7,693 nt of DNA from assembly GCA_964515945.1 (NCBI GenBank), contig CAZEWY010000170.1, forward strand, positions 1 through 7,693. The letters are read 5' to 3'. Shown piece after piece: positions 1 to 4,831 of this stretch. The notes below the pieces were generated by a model. That model was not told the DNA's origin and searched no databases. It saw only the letters and a program-made list of their open reading frames with translations. Origin of the DNA: CAYQQJ01 sp964515945 (GTDB taxonomy: Bacteria > Pseudomonadota > Gammaproteobacteria > Pseudomonadales > Cellvibrionaceae). Position 1 is the stretch's first letter; each line of letters starts with the position of its first letter. A program made the position numbers and the translations under genes.

Positions 1-303
1 CACCTCCACATCGCTCTGCTCTATGTTCGCTCCTTGGGTGCTTCCTGTCTGGATGATGGTTGCACTTATCAGCTCCTCGGCAGGGCCAACCTGCAGGATT
101 GTTCCATTGTTCATCTGGCCACTCTGCATAATACTGGCATAGGCCTGTGGTGCATTTTCCTGGGTAATGACGGCTTCGCTGATATCAGCGCCGGACTGCT
201 CAATGATTGCATTATGACTGTCGATCTGGGCGTATGCCGTTGACGCCATGACCGGGCATAAAATAGCGATCAGGCCCGTGAACTTCACTAACCGAATCTT
301 CAT
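1..303 (-). CDS. csgA: Curlin-repeat amyloid subunit, probable CsgA (3' end outside window)
   Basis: The visible part is 101 codons and still open at the left edge, so the C-terminus is missing. Residues 1-25 form a signal peptide (MKIRLVKF basic start, hydrophobic core, cleavage likely after STAYA). The mature part is made of curlin half-units of about 11 residues with the A-x-I-x-Q-x-G pattern, for example NAIIEQSG at 31-38, ASIMQSG at 56-62, GTILQVG at 67-73 and ATIIQTG at 81-87; about six half-units are visible. Curlin repeats stack as beta-strand-loop-strand units in extracellular amyloid fibres that support biofilm and adhesion. The start is supported by an AGGAGG ribosome binding site six bases upstream (310-315). 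It begins 15 bp after the other curlin gene. Calling it the major subunit CsgA rests on gene order; it could be a second CsgB-like protein. Confidence 0.85.
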   Translation of the reverse strand, partial: MKIRLVKFTGLIAILCPVMASTAYAQIDSHNAIIEQSGADISEAVITQENAPQAYASIMQSGQMNNGTILQVGPAEELISATIIQTGSTQGANIEQSDVEV

Positions 304-318
304 GATTCGCCTCCTGTG

Positions 319-855
319 TTAGTTAGACTGCATGATATGTGTCGCCATGTGATTGCCATACTGGCGAATCGACATGGAGAGTCCCTGTCCGTCCTGATGT
401 ATTGATGCGTTATTTTGGTAACCCTGTTGCTCGATTTCGGCAAAATTGGTGCTGCCGATCTGCGTAATAGTGCCCTCGTTGGCAAATCCGTCCTGCAAGA
501 TCAGCGCTTGATTAAAATCACCTTGCTGCAAAATTGCAGCGAGGCCTGCCTCACCGAGTTGCTCAATATAGGCGACATTACCCTGTCCCTTTTGAGTAAT
601 AGCCGCCTCGTTTAAAATTCCCTGCTGAATGATGACCGCCCGGTGGTGGCCCTGTTGCTCAATACTGCCACTGAGTTGACGACCAGACTGACGGATAACA
701 GCGTCTTCCGAAAAGCCCCTTTCCACGCTCCTGTCCAGCGATCCCGGGACCAGATCCTGAGCATTGACTGCAACAGCCAGAAAATACAGCCATAAGATGG
801 TGTATCGAAGGAATCGAGACGGGGAAGTTTTTGACAGAAACGTTCCATTGGTCAC
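319..855 (-). CDS. csgB: Curlin-repeat protein, probable nucleator CsgB
   Basis: This 178-aa protein has a signal-anchor-like N-terminus (hydrophobic stretch about 17-31, cleavage likely after VNA at 32) and then an almost uninterrupted run of curlin half-units. At least eleven units of about 11 residues can be read from about residue 52 to the end, including SIEQQG, AVIIQQG, AAITQKG, AYIEQLG, AAILQQG, ALILQDG, GTITQIG, AEIEQQG, ASIHQDG and SIRQYG. The last unit (ATHIMQSN) is incomplete and lacks the usual glycine. CsgB is the surface-tethered template on which CsgA polymerises. E. coli CsgB is about 150 aa with five double repeats; this one is slightly longer. The start is GTG at 855, because an in-frame stop lies five codons upstream; AGGGA about nine bases before it may serve as the ribosome binding site. 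It lies 21 bp after csgG and 15 bp before the other curlin gene. Assignment as B rather than A is by position and unusual C-terminus. Confidence 0.82.
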   Translation of the reverse strand: MTNGTFLSKTSPSRFLRYTILWLYFLAVAVNAQDLVPGSLDRSVERGFSEDAVIRQSGRQLSGSIEQQGHHRAVIIQQGILNEAAITQKGQGNVAYIEQLGEAGLAAILQQGDFNQALILQDGFANEGTITQIGSTNFAEIEQQGYQNNASIHQDGQGLSMSIRQYGNHMATHIMQSN

Positions 856-876
856 GAGGTGCGATCCCTATGCACG

Positions 877-1719
877 TCAGTTTACGGGCCCTTGAGCGAG
901 CGCCGACAGGCTTGAATAGTTCGCCAGAATCTCATTGTCTGCGTCATTCGGGTTTTTCAACGCCCATAGATTCTTTTGAATGCCATCGGATATCAGATGG
1001 ATAAGTGCGGACTCTATAGCCGCGAGTACACAGAGTTGCGCTGGCTCGTTGGCTGTCATTCCAGTTTCTGTTTCCAGCAACTCCTTATGATCCACAAACG
1101 CATAGATTCCTGTAGTGACTTCTTTGGACAGGATGGATTTGCTGACCAATACGCTATGGAGTATTCGTCCTGAGCGAATATCGACTGCGCGCAGATTGAT
1201 GGTAACCTGATCAACGCGATACTGCTCCGCTGCGCCAACTCCCAAATAGCGCACGCCCAGACCACCCGTTCTGATATTGGAATCGTAAGCAACGATACCG
1301 CCTTCCAGCAGTATATCTGCAGACATCAAAGATGGCAGTTGGTTCTCTGCTTCCGGGTTTTCCTTTTGCAAGGCGGCACGAATAATTTTTCGTTCCATCA
1401 GCAGGCTTTGCAAACCTTGCCGCTCCAGAGGAATAAACCATCCTGATCTGGCCGCGGCGCTCACCAACATAGCCGTTGCGCCTTGTGTTACCGCAGTGGA
1501 AAAGGAGCTGGCCGGCGCGCTCTTGTACTGGCCCGTCTGATCCCGAAAATTGTAGACGCCGACAACAATTTTCCCGCGCGGCTCAGGCAGTGAAATCAGA
1601 TCCGTATAAGTGGAAGTGCGGGGCGTCAGGCGCGGGCTTTTTATATCCGGTGGCAACGGCGCCTTCAGGGCAGAGCAGGCCGTGACAAGTAAAAGCACTG
1701 GAAATATCAGGTATTTCAT
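877..1719 (-). CDS. csgG: Curli secretion channel lipoprotein CsgG
   Basis: CsgG forms the nonameric outer-membrane pore that exports curlin subunits. The 280-aa length matches the E. coli protein (277 aa). A lipoprotein signal ends in the lipobox LVTAC, so Cys15 would be acylated. Family-typical segments follow: GKIVVGVYN (49-57), SSFSTAV (71-77), ATAMLV (81-86), WFIPLERQGLQSLL (94-107), ERKIIRAA (109-116), and the membrane beta-hairpin region at about 140-204 including the glycine-rich GGLGVRYLGVGA. NEPAQLC (224-230) and the C-terminal helix region are also present. In the constriction loop, E. coli mature Tyr51-Asn55-Phe56 corresponds here to Ala68-Ser72-Phe73, so only the Phe is kept. The gene starts 18 bp after csgF ends; its ribosome binding site is weak, which suggests translational coupling to csgF. 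Alternative identities are unlikely. Confidence 0.97.
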   Translation of the reverse strand: MKYLIFPVLLLVTACSALKAPLPPDIKSPRLTPRTSTYTDLISLPEPRGKIVVGVYNFRDQTGQYKSAPASSFSTAVTQGATAMLVSAAARSGWFIPLERQGLQSLLMERKIIRAALQKENPEAENQLPSLMSADILLEGGIVAYDSNIRTGGLGVRYLGVGAAEQYRVDQVTINLRAVDIRSGRILHSVLVSKSILSKEVTTGIYAFVDHKELLETETGMTANEPAQLCVLAAIESALIHLISDGIQKNLWALKNPNDADNEILANYSSLSALAQGPVN

Positions 1720-1737
1720 ATCAGCAGCAGCCCATGA

Positions 1738-2148
1738 TCAATTTCCAGGGTTGAGTCCGGAGACTTCTATTTCAGTCATCTCGTCGGTTGCCAGGTCTGT
1801 TATCTGTACCGTGAGCACGCCATCATTGTCGACAATATCCACAATAAAATCTTCGGTCACCAGAGTGCCGGCATTGCCCGCGCCTATGTCGCCGATCAGT
1901 TGGTTGAGGAGGCGGGATTCCAGGGAATCAGTAAAGCGATCCAGAGCGGACCGGCGGGAAAAAGGTGAGGACGACGTGGGAGCCGGGTGATCATTCTGGG
2001 CCTGAGCAGTACCGAGCAAATAGCTGCCATTGAGGGGGTTGCCGCCAAAGCTCGGATTAACGGGCCGGTAAACCAGTTCGCCACCAAGACTCTGGGGCGC
2101 AGCCATCAACAACACCATCGCTGTAGCCAGAATAACTTGGCTTCTCAT
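1738..2148 (-). CDS. csgF: Curli assembly factor CsgF
   Basis: CsgF is secreted through and partly inserted into the CsgG pore, where its N-terminus makes a second constriction and its outer part links export to CsgB-dependent nucleation. The 136-aa product (E. coli 138 aa) has a signal peptide (1-22, cleavage likely SLG before GELVY). The diagnostic mature N-terminus NPSFGGNPLNGSYLL (31-45) follows, then AQAQN (48-52), a helix with SALDRFTDSLESRLLNQL (67-84), and a C-terminal beta region with FIVDIVDNDG (101-110), VQITD (114-118) and EVSGL (128-132). The start was set at ATG 2148 because GGGAGGT sits six bases upstream; a longer TTG start at 2166 would place that site inside the gene. At the position of E. 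coli mature Asn17, reported to form the CsgF constriction, this protein has Leu39. Confidence 0.96.
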   Translation of the reverse strand: MRSQVILATAMVLLMAAPQSLGGELVYRPVNPSFGGNPLNGSYLLGTAQAQNDHPAPTSSSPFSRRSALDRFTDSLESRLLNQLIGDIGAGNAGTLVTEDFIVDIVDNDGVLTVQITDLATDEMTEIEVSGLNPGN

Positions 2149-2154
2149 ATTGAT

Positions 2155-2161
2155 ACCTCCC
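2155..2161 (-). promoter_or_regulatory. Ribosome binding site of csgF
   Basis: GGGAGGT on the minus strand, six bases before ATG 2148. It decides the csgF start against an in-frame TTG at 2166. Confidence 0.8.
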
Positions 2162-2176
2162 TGCAATCAGAAAAAT

Positions 2177-2599
2177 TCAGAATTCATCGTCTGCCAGATC
2201 GTAATTCCGGTCGAAAACTTCTCGCAGCTTCTGTCGCTGCACTTGTTGATGAATGTGATTCATGGCATTTTCAGCGATATTTTTGATATCGGATGTACTC
2301 GGGAACAGAAAAATCTGAAAGACTTTGAGATTATCCTGTTCGACCCAGATAAGATTGCCCCACCTCGCCGAAGGCCGCTCATACACTGTAAGGTTGTAAT
2401 CTCCCAAGCCGCGCATATTGCGGTAGTTGGTCAAATACCGTGTAAACTCATGGCCGACACGGGTTATGCTCCGGTCCAGAACAAAACCCGAGATTTCATT
2501 TTCCAGTGATTCCGCGCGGCAAGAGTGCCCGCTGATGGAGAAACACAGTGACAGAGCAACCAACAAGGACGCCCTGAACACCGCGACGGGGCCTTCCAT
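2177..2599 (-). CDS. csgE: Curli secretion specificity factor CsgE
   Basis: CsgE is a periplasmic protein that caps CsgG from below, gives substrate specificity and keeps CsgA from polymerising early. With the start at ATG 2599 the product is 140 aa (E. coli 129 aa), with a signal peptide of about 29 residues (hydrophobic core 8-24, cleavage near CRA). Conserved family segments are visible: GFVLDRSITRVGHEFTRYL (38-56), NLTVYERPSARWG (69-81), VFQIFLFP (93-100) and the C-terminus DLADDEF, nearly identical to the DLAHDEF end of the E. coli protein. The frame is open up to a TTG at 2728, but the added 43 residues are not like a signal peptide and would cross the probable promoter's transcribed leader, so the shorter start is preferred. 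No strong ribosome binding site is seen before ATG 2599. It is the first gene of the curli operon, 28 bp before csgF. Confidence 0.93.
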   Translation of the reverse strand: MEGPVAVFRASLLVALSLCFSISGHSCRAESLENEISGFVLDRSITRVGHEFTRYLTNYRNMRGLGDYNLTVYERPSARWGNLIWVEQDNLKVFQIFLFPSTSDIKNIAENAMNHIHQQVQRQKLREVFDRNYDLADDEF

Positions 2600-2641
2600 A
2601 AACCCAACCAGTATGATTTGTGAGAATTGCAGTCGGTCGCA

Positions 2642-2671
2642 CATATGTGCTGCCTGACCAACACGCATATG
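2642..2671. repeat. Imperfect inverted repeat upstream of csgE
   Basis: Arms CATATGTG (2642-2649) and CGCATATG (2664-2671) face each other across 14 bases, each containing a self-complementary CATATG. The site lies between the likely csgE promoter and the csgE start. It could be a regulator site or leader structure, or chance; no known operator was recognised. Confidence 0.3.
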
Positions 2672-2711
2672 AGCAAGGTTCTTCAGAATTAGGACGCGAG
2701 CGCTTACCAGG

Positions 2712-2739
2712 ATTTTGGCGAAACGCAAAACTTAGTCAA
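2712..2739 (-). promoter_or_regulatory. Candidate sigma-70 promoter of the curli operon
   Basis: On the minus strand, TTGACT (2739-2734; 5 of 6 matches to the -35 consensus) is followed after 16 bp by CAAAAT (2717-2712; 4 of 6 to the -10). It sits in the 216-bp gap between the dioxygenase stop (2816) and the csgE start (2599) and would leave a leader of roughly 100 nt. No second curli promoter of similar quality was noticed between the csg genes, which are packed too tightly to need one. Curli promoters in relatives often use stationary-phase sigma factors, so the assignment to sigma-70 is only by sequence match. Confidence 0.4.
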
Positions 2740-2815
2740 TATGCTTGTGCTGGAGTTCCGAAACAGGACCGGAAACGCCCGCGGATGCAGGTGGATAGAA
2801 GGTGGACATTTGTCG

Positions 2816-3610
2816 CTATTCTTCCGATGCCCACAGGTAGGATTCCATCGACAGAACCCGGTGTACCACGCCGCCTTTCAAGACCAGCACAGTGTCCTCC
2901 GGTCTGGCGGCGCCGAGCGCAAACAGCAGCGGCATGAAATGTTCCGTGGTCGGATGGGCGCGGTGAAACTCCGGCGCCAGGGTTTCGGCATTGAGCAGAT
3001 CATCAATGTTGCCGGCCTCGACTCGCTCCCTTACCCAGTGCTGAAAGTCCAGCACATAATTTTCCACCTCATTATCCGCCATGCCGACTTCATAGAGATT
3101 ATGGGTAAGGCTGCCGGAGCCAATAACCGCCATCCCCTGATGCCGCAAGTCGGCCAGGGCTCGGCCCAGTTCGTAAATACCCTCGGCAGTCACTCCGCGA
3201 GGCAGTGAGATTTGCACAACCGGTACGAACGGCCCCGGCAACAGGTGCAGCAGAGGAACCCAGGCGCCGTGGTCTCGCCCGCGCATTGGGTCCAGCTCCG
3301 CCTCAAGGCCATGCTTCGCCAGTTCGCTCTTCACTGTGTCCGCCAGGGAGGGGGAACCCGGTGCGGGATAATCGATCTGGTACAGGCTCTCGGGGAAGCC
3401 TCCAAAATCATGCACAGTGGCCGGCATCGCCGCTGACTGGATGCGAACACCGGATGTCATCCAGTGGGGAGACATGATGAGCACCGCGCGCAGACTATCC
3501 AGATCGCGCCCGACCTGGGTGAGGAGTTGTCCGGCCTTGCCAGGTTCCACGGCAAAGGTTGGCGCTCCGTGGCTGATGAACATGGCCGGTGCGATTTTAC
3601 TGGTCTCCAT
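2816..3610 (-). CDS. ygiD: Extradiol ring-cleavage dioxygenase, YgiD/LigB class III (DOPA dioxygenase-like)
   Basis: The 264-aa length matches E. coli YgiD (262 aa), a metal-dependent 4,5-DOPA extradiol dioxygenase of the LigB superfamily. Motifs in order: FISHGAPTF (11-19), MSPHW (46-50), HDFGGFP (67-73), RGRDHGAWVPL (110-120), PVVQISLP (130-137), GSGSLTHNL (164-172), HPTTEHFMPLL (219-229) and MESYLW (255-260). His14 and His49 keep the 35-residue spacing of the E. coli metal ligands; His224 and His170 match the other family histidines. The enzyme would open catechol-type rings in the cytoplasm; the real substrate is unknown, as for most family members. Its ATG overlaps the end of the upstream yqjG-like gene by 14 bases, which implies translational coupling. 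The gene shows no damage. Confidence 0.9.
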   Translation of the reverse strand: METSKIAPAMFISHGAPTFAVEPGKAGQLLTQVGRDLDSLRAVLIMSPHWMTSGVRIQSAAMPATVHDFGGFPESLYQIDYPAPGSPSLADTVKSELAKHGLEAELDPMRGRDHGAWVPLLHLLPGPFVPVVQISLPRGVTAEGIYELGRALADLRHQGMAVIGSGSLTHNLYEVGMADNEVENYVLDFQHWVRERVEAGNIDDLLNAETLAPEFHRAHPTTEHFMPLLFALGAARPEDTVLVLKGGVVHRVLSMESYLWASEE

Positions 3611-4550
3611 GATTCACCATTGACAGCCATTCCAGTTCCGGACCCACCGGAATTATCTGCTTGGGATTCAGGGCCTTAATCGAATAATAACCGGCCTTGA
3701 TGTGGTCGATATTGGTGTTTTTGGCAAAGGCCTCCATGGACAGCAACTGCTCCAGGTAAGCGGAGAGATTCAGGTAATCGAAGATTTGCCGTTTGTTGGT
3801 CTTGAACAGACCGTGATAGGCAACATCGAAACGCACCAGGGTCACAAACAGTCTGATATCACTTTCGGTCAGGACGTCCCCCATCGCATACTCCCGATCC
3901 CCCAGAAGGTGTTCGAGCCAATCCAGACAGTCGAATACTTCCTTATAGGCTTCCTCGTAGGCGCTCTGGGTGGAAGCAAAGCCGGCCCGGTACACACCAT
4001 TATTGAGGCTGTGGTAGATTTTTTCGTTGAATGTGTCTATTTCATCGCGCAACGGCTCGGGGTACAGGTCAATGGATGACTGGTGAACCTTGCGGAAATC
4101 GTCATTGAATATGCGCACAATGTCGGCGGACTCATTATTGATGATGCGACCTTGCTGATTGTCCCAGAGCACCGGCACTGTTGCGCGGCCGGTGTAGTCC
4201 GCTTTGGTACGGGTATACAGCTGATGAATATACTCCACCTCGGATTCCATCAGTGGCGTGCTGGATGGATAGTCCTTGAAGCGCCAACCGAGATCCGTCA
4301 GGAAGGGTTCAACCACGCTGACGTCAATGACCTCTTCCAACCCCAGCAAACTGCGGCTGATCAGGGTGCGGGTTGCCCAGGGGCAGATGTAGGCGACATA
4401 GAGATGAAAGCGTTGCTTGATTTCAGATGCATCGGCGGATTCCAGTGTCACGCGCTCCCTGAAGCTGCTGTCCTCGCGAATAAATCGACCCTCGGCATCC
4501 TTTTTCTGAACCGGATCCCAATCTCTGGACCATTTCCCATTTACCAACAT
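3597..4550 (-). CDS. yqjG: Glutathionyl-hydroquinone reductase, YqjG/PcpF family (Xi-class GST)
   Basis: This 317-aa protein (E. coli YqjG 328 aa) belongs to the Xi-class glutathione transferases, which use a catalytic cysteine to reduce glutathionyl-hydroquinones back to hydroquinones. The sequence shows LVNGKWSRDW near the N-terminus, RFHLYVAYICPWATRTL (47-63) with catalytic Cys56 in CPWATR, TVPVLWD, NNESADIVRIFN typical of the glutathione-binding fold, and NNGVYRAGFA. The C-terminal helical domain has LTESDIRLFVTLVRFD, and NTNIDHIKAGYY lies close to the end. The start is ATG 4550, because GGAGGT lies just upstream and the protein then aligns with the E. coli start; a TTG start at 4589 would add 13 unconserved residues. 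It is the first gene of a two-gene unit with the dioxygenase. Confidence 0.93.
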   Translation of the reverse strand: MLVNGKWSRDWDPVQKKDAEGRFIREDSSFRERVTLESADASEIKQRFHLYVAYICPWATRTLISRSLLGLEEVIDVSVVEPFLTDLGWRFKDYPSSTPLMESEVEYIHQLYTRTKADYTGRATVPVLWDNQQGRIINNESADIVRIFNDDFRKVHQSSIDLYPEPLRDEIDTFNEKIYHSLNNGVYRAGFASTQSAYEEAYKEVFDCLDWLEHLLGDREYAMGDVLTESDIRLFVTLVRFDVAYHGLFKTNKRQIFDYLNLSAYLEQLLSMEAFAKNTNIDHIKAGYYSIKALNPKQIIPVGPELEWLSMVNHGDQ

Positions 4551-4554
4551 AGTT

Positions 4555-4560
4555 ACCTCC
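4555..4560 (-). promoter_or_regulatory. Ribosome binding site of yqjG
   Basis: GGAGGT on the minus strand, four bases before ATG 4550. It decides the start against the upstream in-frame TTG (4589) and ATG (4571). Confidence 0.8.
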
Positions 4561-4748
4561 ACCGATTGCATGGGCTTGCTTAAACTCAAAAAATGCCCGA
4601 AAAAAGGTCTTTCTCAGTAGTGACGCCGAGGAATTTATTTTACACCAGCCCGACCCGGTTAGACGTGCGGCGCGGGCGAAAGGTCCACCTCGGGAATGCA
4701 AAAAAACTAGCCCTCTTTCCACAATTCGCTGTTCGGGACTCTCTTCTC

Positions 4749-4784
4749 AGAACCCACTCCTTGGAACTCGCTCCTTGGAACTCT
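4749..4784 (+). repeat. Decaying 14-bp tandem repeat in the pcm-ere leader
   Basis: CTCCTTGGAACTCG (4757-4770) is followed directly by CTCCTTGGAACTCT (4771-4784), with 13 of 14 bases identical. In the register GGAACTCGCTCCTT (4763-4776), the preceding 14 bases (4749-4762) match at 11 positions, suggesting an older third copy. It ends 47 bp before the gene start. Confidence 0.75.
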
Positions 4785-4817
4785 CCCACGGAATCCTGTC
4801 TCAATTTCAGGATGTCT

Positions 4818-4823
4818 GGGAGG
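4818..4823 (+). promoter_or_regulatory. Ribosome binding site of pcm-ere
   Basis: GGGAGG, eight bases before ATG 4832. It decides the start against an in-frame TTG at 4775 that would add 19 unconserved residues. Confidence 0.75.
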
Positions 4824-4831
4824 CAGCAGTT

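Larger units (their letters stand above)
4551..4831. other. Divergent intergenic region between yqjG and pcm-ere
   Basis: These 281 bp should hold the promoters of both divergent genes. On the minus strand TAAAAT (4642-4637) resembles a -10 box for yqjG, but no good -35 is seen. No convincing promoter for the plus-strand gene was found by eye. A-rich runs at about 4588-4606 and 4700-4706 and a 14-bp tandem repeat (4749-4784) are the only other notable structure. No small gene with a ribosome binding site was recognised. Confidence 0.6.

Noticed and set aside
2600..2728. 43-residue extension of CsgE
   Set aside because: It starts with TTG, moves the signal peptide inside the protein and begins within or at the candidate promoter.
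4083..4583. A 166-codon plus-strand frame opposite yqjG
   Set aside because: Antisense shadow of a well-conserved gene, with no family resemblance or ribosome binding site.
4775..4831. N-terminal extension of the Pcm-Ere protein from a TTG start
   Set aside because: It runs through the tandem repeat and would put the GGGAGG ribosome binding site inside the gene; Pcm proteins start near the MAYEIER position.
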